The position numbers were made by a program, and so were the translations under genes. Positions 44,588-53,189 of a stretch of 64,000 bases of DNA are shown piece after piece. Origin of the DNA: Corynebacterium terpenotabidum Y-11. GTDB taxonomy: Bacteria; Actinomycetota; Actinomycetes; Mycobacteriales; Mycobacteriaceae. Each line of letters opens with the position of its first letter. Positions within the stretch are counted from its first letter, which is position 1. The stretch lies in assembly GCF_000418365.1 (NCBI RefSeq), contig NC_021663.1, positions 558,001 through 622,000 on the forward strand. The letters run 5' to 3'. Below the pieces are notes generated by a model, which made no database searches, had not been told where the DNA came from, and was given only the letters and a program-made list of their open reading frames with translations.

Positions 44588-45694
44588 GTGACCACCGTGA
44601 CGCGCTCCGCCGCCACCGTTTCCGCCCTCGCCGCACTGACTGCCGGCTCACTCCTCCTCACCTCCTGCTCCAATTCCAGCGACGGTTCCGGCTCCAGCGC
44701 GAACTCCGCATTCGATCTGTCGGGGACCACCGGTGAACTGCGGGGTGAAGGCGCCAGCTCCCAGCAGAAGGCGATGGAGCTGTTCGGCGTGGCCTACCAG
44801 TCCGCCGTCCCCGGGGCGACGCTGGCCTACAACGCGACCGGGTCCGGCGCCGGACAGAAGCAGTTCATCGCCGGTCAGGTCGACTTCGGCGGCTCCGATT
44901 CCGCGCTGAGTGGCGACCAGGTGGCCGACGCGGCGGAGCGATGCGGTGGCAATGACGCCTGGCACCTGCCGATGGTCGTCGGCCCCGTCGCGGTCGCCTT
45001 CCGGATCGACGGGGTGGACGCACTGAACCTCTCCGTCGACACCCTCGCCAAGATCTTCAAGGGTGAGATCACCACCTGGAACGACCCCACGATCGCCGCG
45101 GAGAACGACGGCGTCGACCTGCCCGACCTTCCGATCAGCGTCCTCTACCGCGCAGAAGAGTCCGGGACCTCCGACAACTTCCAGAAGTTCCTCAACGTCG
45201 CCACCGACGGGTACTGGGACACCGAAGGCAAGACCTTCCCGACCAAGGTCGGTGCCGGTGCCCAGGGATCCTCCGGGGTCGCCGACCAGGTCAAGGCGAC
45301 CGACGGGGCGATCACCTATGTCGAATCCGGCTACGCGACCGCCGCCGGTCTGGGCGTCGCGGCACTCGACTTCGGCGCAGGTCCGGTGGCTCTGTCCACC
45401 GAGAGCGTGAATACGGCACTGTCCGCCGCCACGTTCACCGGCACCGGCAACGACCTCGTCGTCGATTCCGAGGCCCTGTTTGCCTCGCAGGAGCCCGGTG
45501 CCTACCCGCTGGCACTCACCACCTACCAGATCGTCTGCTCCGCGGGCTACGACGAGGAGACCGCTGACCGGGTGAAGGATTTCCTCTACACCATCCTCGA
45601 CAACCAGAACGACGACCTGGAGAGCGCCGGCTACGTGCCGCTGTCCGGTTCCTTCCGGGACCGGCTCGTCACCGCCGTCGACGCCCTCGCCTGA
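44588..45694 (+). CDS. pstS: phosphate ABC transporter substrate-binding lipoprotein
   Basis: 368 residues from GTG with AGAGGA upstream. Lipobox LLTSC gives lipid-Cys27; the mature protein binds phosphate outside the membrane. Phosphate-site residues appear in GEGASSQQKAM, DFGGSDSAL and SVLYRAEESGTSDNF. A Ser-rich linker follows the lipid cysteine. First gene of pstSCAB, with a probable PHO box 90-115 bp upstream of the start. The frame is open further upstream to 44531 but the signal peptide supports 44588. Confidence 0.96.
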   Translation: MTTVTRSAATVSALAALTAGSLLLTSCSNSSDGSGSSANSAFDLSGTTGELRGEGASSQQKAMELFGVAYQSAVPGATLAYNATGSGAGQKQFIAGQVDFGGSDSALSGDQVADAAERCGGNDAWHLPMVVGPVAVAFRIDGVDALNLSVDTLAKIFKGEITTWNDPTIAAENDGVDLPDLPISVLYRAEESGTSDNFQKFLNVATDGYWDTEGKTFPTKVGAGAQGSSGVADQVKATDGAITYVESGYATAAGLGVAALDFGAGPVALSTESVNTALSAATFTGTGNDLVVDSEALFASQEPGAYPLALTTYQIVCSAGYDEETADRVKDFLYTILDNQNDDLESAGYVPLSGSFRDRLVTAVDALA

Positions 45695-45716
45695 GACCTG
45701 GGGACAACGTAGACCA

Positions 45717-46784
45717 ATGACCAGGACAGAATCCCACGGCGTCGGCGTCGGCAGCGACGCGCGGACCGGCCCGGCCCGGGCGGAAGAGGTCGGGGTCGGC
45801 AGCTCCCCCACGGCCTCCGGTCTCACCGGTGGGACCGGCCACCGGCGCGGCGACCGGATCTTCGTCTCCCTCACCACCTCGTCCGCAGTACTCATCACCG
45901 TCTTCATCGCGTCGATCGCCGTCTTCCTCATCCTCCAGGCGGTGCCTGCTCTGGCGAAGCTGCGGGACGGCTTGGGGAGCTTCTTCACCTGGTCCGGGGA
46001 CTGGAACCTCAGCTACTCCACCAACGACGGCGGATGGATGCAGTTCGGTATCCCGAACCTGTTCTTCACCACCGTGCTGGCCTCCGTCGTGGCCCTCGCC
46101 ATCGCTATGCCGGTCGCGCTCGGAGTGGCGGTGTTCCTGTCGAACTACTGCCCGGAACGGCTCGTCCGACCACTCGGCTTCCTCATCGACCTGCTCGCCG
46201 CCGTACCGTCCATCGTCTTCGGTATCTGGGGGATGCAGGTCCTCGGTCCCTCGCTCGGCGGTGTCTTCGAGTGGGTGCACAGCTGGGCCGGCGGGTTCTT
46301 CCTCTTCCAGTGGGACCAGCAGACCTCGCCCGCCTTCTCCACCAGCCGCAACGTCTTCACCGGCGGGGTGGTGCTGGCGATCATGATCCTGCCGATCATC
46401 GCCGCCACCGCCCGGGAGGTCTTCATCCAGACCCCGCGCGGGCACATCGAGGCAGCCCTGGCGCTCGGGGCCACCCGGTGGGAGGTCGTCCGGCTCACCG
46501 TTCTGCCGTTCGGCATGTCCGGCTACATCTCAGGCGCCATGCTCGGTCTGGGTCGCGCCCTGGGCGAGACGATGGCCCTCTACATGGTCATCGCCTCGGC
46601 ACCGGGATTCCGATGGTCCCTCTTCGACGGTGGCACCACCTTCGCCACCGCCATCGCCAACGCCGCCCCGGAGTTCAACGATGACACGAAGGCCGGCGCC
46701 TACATCGCCGCTGGCCTCGTGCTCTTCGCCCTGACCTTCATCGTCAACGCGGCCGCCCGCGCGGTCGTCAACAACAGGAGGTAG
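45717..46784 (+). CDS. pstC: phosphate ABC transporter permease PstC
   Basis: 355 residues. A variable Gly/Ser-rich cytoplasmic start (about 45 residues) is followed by six spans. The coupling loop EAALALGATRWEVVRLTVLPFGMSG near 245 and LGRALGETMALYMVI near 275 are the family hallmarks. It pairs with PstA to form the phosphate pore. It lies 22 bp after pstS and 8 bp before pstA, so it is clearly in the operon. Confidence 0.95.
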   Translation: MTRTESHGVGVGSDARTGPARAEEVGVGSSPTASGLTGGTGHRRGDRIFVSLTTSSAVLITVFIASIAVFLILQAVPALAKLRDGLGSFFTWSGDWNLSYSTNDGGWMQFGIPNLFFTTVLASVVALAIAMPVALGVAVFLSNYCPERLVRPLGFLIDLLAAVPSIVFGIWGMQVLGPSLGGVFEWVHSWAGGFFLFQWDQQTSPAFSTSRNVFTGGVVLAIMILPIIAATAREVFIQTPRGHIEAALALGATRWEVVRLTVLPFGMSGYISGAMLGLGRALGETMALYMVIASAPGFRWSLFDGGTTFATAIANAAPEFNDDTKAGAYIAAGLVLFALTFIVNAAARAVVNNRR

Positions 46785-46792
46785 CGGCAGTC

Positions 46793-47722
46793 ATGACCAC
46801 GACACGCACCGGCACTATCGACCACTCCCACGACACGCTCGCCCCCAGCGGATTCACCGACATCTCCGCGTCCCGCCGACAGCGCGACCGGGTCGCCACC
46901 GGCGTGGTCTACGCGATGGCAGGCATCGCCCTGGTGCCGCTGATCTGGGTGATGATCACCCTGATATCCAAGGGGCTGCCGACCGTCCTCGACCTCGGTT
47001 GGTGGACCTTCGACATGGCGGGTCAGCTCTCCGACCGTCCCGGCGGCGGCATCGCCCACGCCGTGATCGGTACGCTGACCCAGGCCGTGGTGACCACGGT
47101 CATCTCCGTCCCCGTCGGGGTGCTCACCGCCGTCTATCTCGTGGAGTACGCCCGCGGCGGCTGGCTCGGCCGAGTCACCACCTTCATGGTGGACATCCTC
47201 ACCGGCGTCCCGTCCATTGTCGCGGCCCTGTTCATCTACGCCCTGTGGATCAGTATCTTCGGATTCGACCGCTCCGGCTTCGCCGTCTCCCTCGCCCTGG
47301 TCCTCCTGATGATTCCGGTGATCGTCCGCAACACCGAGGAGATGCTCCGGATCGTCCCGGTGGACCTGCGGGAAGCCGCCTACGCTCTGGGCGTCCCGAA
47401 ATGGAAGACGATCGTGAAGATCGTGCTGCCCACCGCCCTCTCCGGCATCGTCACCGGCGTGATGCTGGCCGTCGCCCGGATCATGGGGGAGTCCGCCCCG
47501 GTCCTCATCCTCGTCGGCGCGACCCCGGTGATCAACTGGAACGTGCTGGAGGGGAACCAGAACTCCCTGCCGCTGTTCATGCTGGAGATGTACAAACTCC
47601 AGGCCAGCGACGAGGTTCTCGGGCGCCTGTGGGGTGCCGCTCTCACCCTCGTCCTGCTCATCGCCGCCCTGAATGTGGCGGCCCGGCTGATTTCCCGACG
47701 GTTCTCCGTCACGACACACTGA
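46793..47722 (+). CDS. pstA: phosphate ABC transporter permease PstA
   Basis: 309 residues, six spans. Typical phrases are GGGIAHAVIGTLTQAVVTTV, PVGVLTAVYLVEYARGG, the coupling loop EAAYALGVPKWKTIVKIVLPTALSG near 195, and ARIMGESAPVLILVGA near 230. AGGAGGTAG sits at the pstC end, nine bases before this ATG. Partner of PstC. Confidence 0.95.
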   Translation: MTTTRTGTIDHSHDTLAPSGFTDISASRRQRDRVATGVVYAMAGIALVPLIWVMITLISKGLPTVLDLGWWTFDMAGQLSDRPGGGIAHAVIGTLTQAVVTTVISVPVGVLTAVYLVEYARGGWLGRVTTFMVDILTGVPSIVAALFIYALWISIFGFDRSGFAVSLALVLLMIPVIVRNTEEMLRIVPVDLREAAYALGVPKWKTIVKIVLPTALSGIVTGVMLAVARIMGESAPVLILVGATPVINWNVLEGNQNSLPLFMLEMYKLQASDEVLGRLWGAALTLVLLIAALNVAARLISRRFSVTTH

Positions 47723-47747
47723 CCACTGAAGTACGAAGGACACCACC

Positions 47748-48524
47748 ATGGCTAAGCGCCTCGATCTGCATGACGTCAACATCTTCTACGGTGACTTCCA
47801 TGCCGTGCAGAACGTTGACCTGAACGTCCCGCCCCGCTCGGTCACCGCCTTCATCGGGCCCTCCGGCTGCGGCAAATCCACCGTGCTGCGGGCGATCAAC
47901 CGGATGCACGAGGTGATCCCCGGCGCCTATGTGGAGGGAGAGATCCTGCTCGACGGGGAGAACATCTACGACCGGCGAATCGACCCGGTCGCGGTCCGCA
48001 ACACCATCGGCATGGTCTTCCAGAAAGCCAATCCGTTCCCGACGATGTCCATCGAGGAGAACGTGGTCGCCGGACTGAAACTCGCGGGGGAGAAGAACAA
48101 GCAGACACTCCGCGAGGTCGCCGAGAAGTCCCTGCGTAGCGCGAACCTCTGGGAGGAGGTCAAGGACCGGCTCGACAAGCCCGGCGGTGGGCTCTCCGGC
48201 GGCCAGCAGCAGCGTCTGTGCATCGCCCGGGCCATCGCCGTGGAGCCGGAGGTGCTGCTCATGGACGAACCGTGTTCGGCACTCGACCCGATCTCCACCC
48301 TTGCCGTGGAAGACCTCATCCACGAGCTGAAGGAGGAGTTCACCATCGTCATCGTCACCCACAACATGCAGCAGGCGGCGCGGGTCTCCGACCAGACCGC
48401 ATTCTTCTCCCTGGAGGCGGCCGGACGCCCCGGTCAACTTGTCGAGGTCGGGGCAACAACGACCATCTTCGGCTCCCCGGAGAAGAAGGAGACCGAGGAC
48501 TACATCTCCGGACGCTTCGGCTGA
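47748..48524 (+). CDS. pstB: phosphate ABC transporter ATPase PstB
   Basis: 258 residues. ATP-binding subunit of the Pst importer. Walker [10 protein letters not shown] at 38-46, PstB-specific [16 protein letters not shown], signature [16 protein letters not shown] near 147, Walker [17 protein letters not shown], and H-loop [14 protein letters not shown]. The C-terminal phrase [14 protein letters not shown] is universal in PstB. AAGGACACC precedes the ATG. Confidence 0.97.
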   Translation: MAKRLDLHDVNIFYGDFHAVQNVDLNVPPRSVTAFIGPSGCGKSTVLRAINRMHEVIPGAYVEGEILLDGENIYDRRIDPVAVRNTIGMVFQKANPFPTMSIEENVVAGLKLAGEKNKQTLREVAEKSLRSANLWEEVKDRLDKPGGGLSGGQQQRLCIARAIAVEPEVLLMDEPCSALDPISTLAVEDLIHELKEEFTIVIVTHNMQQAARVSDQTAFFSLEAAGRPGQLVEVGATTTIFGSPEKKETEDYISGRFG

Positions 48525-48625
48525 GCACCCCCGTCGCCGATTCGTGCCACACTGGGGGGAGGATATCCCGACGACAGTGCGCAGGCCGCGCGCACGCTGG
48601 ACGCGGGCTGGGAAAGGAACACGGC

Positions 48626-49174
48626 ATGGTACCGGTACACATTGTGCTGATGGGGGTCAGCGGCAGCGGGAAGAGTCAGCTCGCGGCGGAGTTACAGTCG
48701 CGCACCGGATTCACCGGAGCGACCGCCGAAGAACTGCAGCCCGCCGAGGTCCGGGCGAAGATGGCGGGGGGCGGTTTCGTGTCCCCCGATGACCGTCTGC
48801 CCTGGGCGTACGCCATCCGCGACTGGCTCACCGACCAGGCCCGCCAGGGGCACTCCACCGTCGTCGTCAGCCTCGGTCTGGGCCGTCGGGCCCGGGACAT
48901 CTTCCGTCAGGCCGAGGGATTCGTCTTCTTCGTCCACGTCCACGGCACCGAGGACGTCATCGTCGAACGGATCCGGCAGCGCGAAGGTGTTGCACCGGAC
49001 GACGCGATGCGTGAGGTCCTGCGTCAGCAGTACGCGGAGCTGGAACGGCTGCGGGCCGATGAACCGGGTGTCCGGCTGGACGCCTCGCGCCCCCCGGAGG
49101 TGCTGGCGGACGCGGCGCTGGCGTCCCTCACCGTCGCCGAGCGGGCCTGGGAAGTCGACTCAGAAAGCGTCTGA
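48626..49174 (+). CDS. gluconokinase, GntK family
   Basis: 182 residues. Phosphorylates gluconate to 6-phosphogluconate for the pentose phosphate pathway. P-loop GVSGSGKS at 10-17, then FVSPDDRLPWAYAIRDWL (here replacing the usual LxDxDRxPWL), the GLGRRARDIFRQ arginine segment and a C-terminal ALASLTVAERA tail. The middle of the protein diverges somewhat from E. coli GntK (no SALKRxYRD), so another small-molecule kinase is possible. GGAAAGGAA precedes the ATG. It follows pstB by about 100 bp, and its end overlaps the convergent phoU by 15 bp. Confidence 0.75.
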   Translation: MVPVHIVLMGVSGSGKSQLAAELQSRTGFTGATAEELQPAEVRAKMAGGGFVSPDDRLPWAYAIRDWLTDQARQGHSTVVVSLGLGRRARDIFRQAEGFVFFVHVHGTEDVIVERIRQREGVAPDDAMREVLRQQYAELERLRADEPGVRLDASRPPEVLADAALASLTVAERAWEVDSESV

Positions 49175-49897
49175 TCCATAGCGGCGGCGGATCTCGTCGA
49201 ACTGCTCTAGCATCGTCTCCCGCTGCTCTGCGGACCGACGGGCGGTCTCGTACTCGCTCGGCTGACGGCCGGTCGCCAGGTACACCACCCGGGTGCCGAT
49301 GTTCACCGCATGGTCCGAATACCGCTCGAGGTACCGGGAGAGCAGGGTGACGTCGACGGCGGCGGCGACGGGGTAGGGCCACTCGCGCTTCGTGGTGAGC
49401 TGGAACATGTGCTCATGGAGGTCATCGACCGCGTCATCGTCGAGGGCGAGCTCCATCGCCTTCTCCGGGTCATAGGTCACCAGGACGTCGTGGAGCTTGT
49501 CGCCGATGTCCTCGATGAGACGGGCCATTTCCCGGAAGAACGGCTCCACGCTCTCCGGCAGCGTGCGGTCCGGATGGTGCCGTCGGGCGATGCGGGCGAC
49601 GTGGACCGCCAGCGCGGCCATCCGGGCCAGTTCCTCGACGATATAGGTGCCGGAGACGACCTGACGCAGGTCCCGGGCGACGGGGCCTTCCAGAGCGAGC
49701 AGTTCGAAGGAGGTCTTTTCCGCCTTCCTCCGGAGGTCCTCGACATCGTCGACGGACGTGAGGACGGTCTCTGCGGTCTCGATGTCGGCGTCGAACAGGG
49801 CCGTGCATGCCCCGGACATCATTGCCCGGACCCGGTCGGCCATGACCGAGAGGTCGTGGGCGAAGGTCCGCATCTGTTCCTGGTACACGGTGCGCAT
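49160..49897 (-). CDS. phoU: phosphate signalling protein PhoU
   Basis: 245 residues. Two three-helix PhoU repeats, about 10-100 and 115-210, with metal-site phrases of the EEMARMA/ERYSDHAVNIG type (IVEELARMAALAVHVARI and SRYLERYSDHAVNIGTRV). Damps phosphate-starvation signalling and Pst uptake. Start chosen at MRTVYQEQMRTF because TATACT lies seven bases upstream. Unlike E. coli it is transcribed opposite to pst and converges on the gluconokinase gene. Confidence 0.95.
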   Translation of the reverse strand: MRTVYQEQMRTFAHDLSVMADRVRAMMSGACTALFDADIETAETVLTSVDDVEDLRRKAEKTSFELLALEGPVARDLRQVVSGTYIVEELARMAALAVHVARIARRHHPDRTLPESVEPFFREMARLIEDIGDKLHDVLVTYDPEKAMELALDDDAVDDLHEHMFQLTTKREWPYPVAAAVDVTLLSRYLERYSDHAVNIGTRVVYLATGRQPSEYETARRSAEQRETMLEQFDEIRRRYGSDAF

Positions 49898-49904
49898 GGC
49901 GGAC

Positions 49905-49910
49905 AGTATA
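49905..49910 (-). promoter_or_regulatory. -10 element of phoU
   Basis: Minus-strand TATACT seven bases before ATG 49897; the 13-nt context (49900-49912) is identical to that at 56309-56321. Confidence 0.55.
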
Positions 49911-49970
49911 CGTCGCCGCGGGTCGGCGGAACCTGCGGATAGGCGAGACTTTACCGGACGTTCATGGTCA

Positions 49971-51167
49971 CTACCCGCCGTTGTTCGCGACGTCCTCCCC
50001 GTCCTCGGCGACACCCACGTCTTCATAGGGGTCGTCCAACCAGCCGTGCGGCAGAGACACCTTGCCCGGCGACCCCTGCCGACCGCGGGCACCGTCGGCG
50101 TCCGCGGCGCGGGCCTCGGAGTCCTGGATCGGGGCGAGGACCTCACGGAGGACCTCCAGGCTGTTGATCCGGCCCAGCTCGCGACGCATCTCCCCGCCGG
50201 CCGGGAAACCGCGGAGGTACCAGGCGATGTGCTTGCGGATATCGCGGGTGGCGTGCGTCTCCCCGTCGTGGGCGGCAAGGAGTTCAGCGTGGCGGGTGAT
50301 GATGTGTGCGACCTCGCCCAGGGTCGGCTCGGCGGGGACCGGTTCACCACGCAGATGGGCGGACAGTTCAGCGAAGAGCCAGGGGCGGCCCAGGCAACCG
50401 CGTCCGACGACCACGCCGTCGCAACCGGTCTGCTGCATCATGTCCGCCGCGTCCGAGGCCTTGAAGATGTCACCGTTGCCGAGCACGGGGACGCCCGTCC
50501 CGTCCATGTGCTCGACCAGGCGGGCGATCTCGCCCCAGTCCGCGGAACCCGAGTAGCGCTGGGCGGCGGTACGCCCGTGCAGGGTGACGGCGGCGGCACC
50601 CTGGTCGGCGGCGATGCGTCCGGCGTCGAGATGGGTGTGGTGCTCGTCGTCGATGCCGACGCGGAACTTCACCGTGACCGGGATGGCATCCGGGCCGTCG
50701 CCGCGTCCGGCGTCCGCCACTCCCTTCACCGCGGCGCCGACGATGGCGGCGAAGAGGTTGCGCTTGTAGGGCAGGGCAGATCCGCCACCGCGCCGGGTGA
50801 CTTTGGGGACCGGGCAGCCGAAGTTCATGTCGAGGTGGTCGGCCATGTCCTCCTCGGCGAGCATCCGGGCCGCCTTGTAGGTGTACTCCGGATCGGTGGT
50901 GTAGAGCTGCAGACTGCGTGGGGTCTCGTCCGGGGCGAACCGGGACATGTGCAGGGTCTTCGGATTGCGTTCGACGAGGGCGCGGGCGGTGATCATCTCG
51001 CAGACGTACAGGCCGGAGACCGACCCGGTGCGTTCGCGTTCCTGCTCCCGGCACAGGGTGCGGAAAGCGACGTTGGTCACCCCGGCCATGGGGGCCAGGA
51101 CCACCGGGGACGCCAGGGTCAGCGGTCCGATGGTCAGGGCGGGGGAGGTGGTCGTCGCACTAGTCAC
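49971..51167 (-). CDS. dusB: tRNA-dihydrouridine synthase, DusB-like
   Basis: 398 residues from GTG. FMN enzyme that reduces uridines in the tRNA D-loop. The barrel starts LASPVVLAPMAGVTNVAFR. The catalytic Cys118 lies in LDMNFGCPVPKVTRRGGGSAL, followed by VTVKFRVGIDD, TLHGRTAAQRYSG and VLGNGDIF for FMN binding. A ~30-residue Gly/Arg/Asp-rich tail is extra. GAGAAT lies six bases before the GTG, which argues against the longer frame. Transcribed away from the CoA-transferase genes. Confidence 0.95.
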   Translation of the reverse strand: MTSATTTSPALTIGPLTLASPVVLAPMAGVTNVAFRTLCREQERERTGSVSGLYVCEMITARALVERNPKTLHMSRFAPDETPRSLQLYTTDPEYTYKAARMLAEEDMADHLDMNFGCPVPKVTRRGGGSALPYKRNLFAAIVGAAVKGVADAGRGDGPDAIPVTVKFRVGIDDEHHTHLDAGRIAADQGAAAVTLHGRTAAQRYSGSADWGEIARLVEHMDGTGVPVLGNGDIFKASDAADMMQQTGCDGVVVGRGCLGRPWLFAELSAHLRGEPVPAEPTLGEVAHIITRHAELLAAHDGETHATRDIRKHIAWYLRGFPAGGEMRRELGRINSLEVLREVLAPIQDSEARAADADGARGRQGSPGKVSLPHGWLDDPYEDVGVAEDGEDVANNGG

Positions 51168-51173
51168 TGTCCG

Positions 51174-51179
51174 ATTCTC
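51174..51179 (-). promoter_or_regulatory. -10 element of dusB
   Basis: Minus-strand GAGAAT with TGT upstream, six bases before GTG 51167. The 316-bp gap 51168-51483 otherwise holds the cat promoter and leader; no ORF is supported in it. Confidence 0.4.
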
Positions 51180-51372
51180 ACACCGTGGTCGCGCCGGGTG
51201 CAAGACGGGGCGCCCAACGGCCTGTGGATACATCGGGTGTAGTTGACGGGGGTAGGTGCCCGGACGGGTTTCAGTGACTTCGTCGACCTCATTACGCTGG
51301 GGTGGAGCGCGTCACAGTCTGCAGGAAAAGCCGCGCTACCGTCAGTAGTGCGGTAGTGCGGGCGTTTCTGTC

Positions 51373-51378
51373 ATACTG
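51373..51378 (+). promoter_or_regulatory. -10 element of the first CoA-transferase gene
   Basis: TGTCATACT context; CATACT is the -10, which predicts a ~100-nt leader containing the 20-nt repeat. Confidence 0.4.
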
Positions 51379-51420
51379 GGCCGGTTGAATTCGTGTTTGA
51401 CGAGATAACTACGGATCTAC

Positions 51421-51470
51421 CCGGATCCGTCCAGATCCACCCGGATCCGTCCAGATCCACACAGATCCAC
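51421..51470 (+). repeat. 20-nt tandem repeat in the CoA-transferase leader
   Basis: CCGGATCCGTCCAGATCCAC is repeated exactly at 51421-51440 and 51441-51460, followed by the half unit ACAGATCCAC (51461-51470) and AAGGAG (51473-51478). AGATCCAC recurs three times. Confidence 0.92.
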
Positions 51471-51483
51471 ACAAGGAGAGCCA

Positions 51484-52998
51484 GTGTCAGAGCGCATCAG
51501 GAATCAGGCCCTGAAGTCTAAGGTCATGTCCGCAGAGGAGGCGGTCCAGTTCATCAACAACGGTGACCTGATCGGTACCTCGGGCTTCACCGGCGCCGGA
51601 TACCCCAAGGGCATGCCTGCCGCGATCGCCGCCAAGGCGACGGAGGCCCACGCCCGCGGTGACGAGTGGGCCGTGAAGATCCTCACCGGTGCCTCCACCG
51701 CCCCGGAGAACGACGGTGTCCTCGCGGACGCGGACGCGGTCAGCTTCCGCTCCCCGTTCAACACCGACCCCAAGATGCGTGCCAAGATCAACGAGGGCAA
51801 GGTCAAGTACACCGACATCCACCTCTCCGAGCTGGGTATGTACGTCCAGGAAGGCTTCTTCGGCCACATGGACGTCGCCATCGTCGAGGCGGTTGCCATC
51901 CGTGAGGACGGGACCGTCGTCCCCTCCTCCGCCGTGGGCAACAACGTCGAGTACATGGACGCCGCCGACCGGATCATCATCGAGATCAACGAGTGGCAGG
52001 ACCTCGAGCTCGAGGGCATGCACGACATCTACCGCATGCCGATGCCGGGTTCCCGGGTGCCGCTGCCGATCGTTTCCCCGGGTGACCGCATCGGTACCAC
52101 CTCCATCGATGTGGACCCGGCGAAGATCGTCGCCATCGTCATCACCGACGGCCCGGACCGTAACGCACCCTTCAAGCCGGTCGACGAGACCTCCAAGGCC
52201 ATCGCCGGTCACCTCCTCGACTTCCTCGAGGGAGAGGTCCAGGGTGGACGCCTCGCATACGACCGCCTGATCCTCCAGAACGGCGTCGGCAATGTCCCCA
52301 ACGCCGTGCTCGCCGGTCTGCAGGACTCGAAGTTCGAGAACATCACCGCCTACACCGAGGTGATCCAGGACGGCATGCTCGACCTCATCGACTCCGGCAA
52401 GATGTCCTTCGCCTCCGCGACATCCTTCTGCCTCTCGCCGGACGCCGCCCACCGGATGAACCAGGACGCCACCCGCTACCGCAACCACATCGTGCTGCGT
52501 CCCCAGCAGGTCTCCAACCACCCGGAAGTCATCCGCCGACTCGCCCCGGTCGGGATCAACGGCATGATCGAGGCCGACATCTACGGCAACGTGAACTCCA
52601 CCAACGTCGCCGGCTCCAAGATGATGAACGGCATCGGCGGTTCCGGTGACTTCACCCGTAACGCCTACATCTCCTCCTTCGTCACCCCGTCGGTGGCCAA
52701 GAACGGCGACATCTCCGCCGTCGTCCCCTTCGTGTCCCACGTCGACCATGCCGAGCATGACGTCAAGCTCGTCGTCACGGAGCAGGGTTACGCCGACCTC
52801 CGTGGCCTGTGCCCCCGCGACCGGGTGAAGAAGATGATCGCGATCGCCGCCCCGGAGTACCGTCCGCTGCTCGAGGAGTACGTGGAGTTCGCCGCGAAGT
52901 CTGCCGCTGCGTCCCGTGCCCAGCACACCCCGCACGACCTCACCCGCGCCTTCGAGTTCCACACCCGGTTCCTGGAGACCGGCTCGATGAAGAAGTAG
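51484..52998 (+). CDS. class I CoA-transferase (succinyl-CoA:acetate/propionate type), copy 1
   Basis: 504 residues, acetyl-CoA hydrolase/transferase family (Cat1/AarC/ActA). Moves CoA between succinate and a short-chain acid. Marks: TSGFTGAGYPKGMP (CoA-site glycines), VPSSAVGNNVEYMDAAD, NGVGNVPNAVLAGL, and AYTEVIQDGM with Glu292, probably the covalent catalytic glutamate. EADIYGNVNSTNV and TEQGYADLRG close the fold. Position after dusB matches actA (succinyl-CoA:acetate) of C. glutamicum as I recall it. GTG start with AAGGAG. Followed by a terminator and a paralogue. Confidence 0.92.
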   Translation: MSERIRNQALKSKVMSAEEAVQFINNGDLIGTSGFTGAGYPKGMPAAIAAKATEAHARGDEWAVKILTGASTAPENDGVLADADAVSFRSPFNTDPKMRAKINEGKVKYTDIHLSELGMYVQEGFFGHMDVAIVEAVAIREDGTVVPSSAVGNNVEYMDAADRIIIEINEWQDLELEGMHDIYRMPMPGSRVPLPIVSPGDRIGTTSIDVDPAKIVAIVITDGPDRNAPFKPVDETSKAIAGHLLDFLEGEVQGGRLAYDRLILQNGVGNVPNAVLAGLQDSKFENITAYTEVIQDGMLDLIDSGKMSFASATSFCLSPDAAHRMNQDATRYRNHIVLRPQQVSNHPEVIRRLAPVGINGMIEADIYGNVNSTNVAGSKMMNGIGGSGDFTRNAYISSFVTPSVAKNGDISAVVPFVSHVDHAEHDVKLVVTEQGYADLRGLCPRDRVKKMIAIAAPEYRPLLEEYVEFAAKSAAASRAQHTPHDLTRAFEFHTRFLETGSMKK

Positions 52999-53042
52999 CT
53001 GACGAGGTCACCGCTGCTCCCCAGCAGTCTGACACCGTTGCC

Positions 53043-53081
53043 GACACCCCCGGATGGAGACATCCGGGGGTGTCTTGCTTT
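53043..53081 (+). terminator. terminator between the two CoA-transferase genes
   Basis: 14-bp perfect stem GACACCCCCGGATG, loop GAGA, then TTGCTTT. It separates the paralogues into two transcripts. Confidence 0.8.
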
Positions 53082-53189
53082 CGGCACCCATATAATGGGC
53101 ATCACGTCGGTGCCTGGACAGTGACTCCCGTCACTGCTGCGGCGACCCCGGATCCGGCACCCAGTGATAATCCCAGGAGAGGACAGGAA

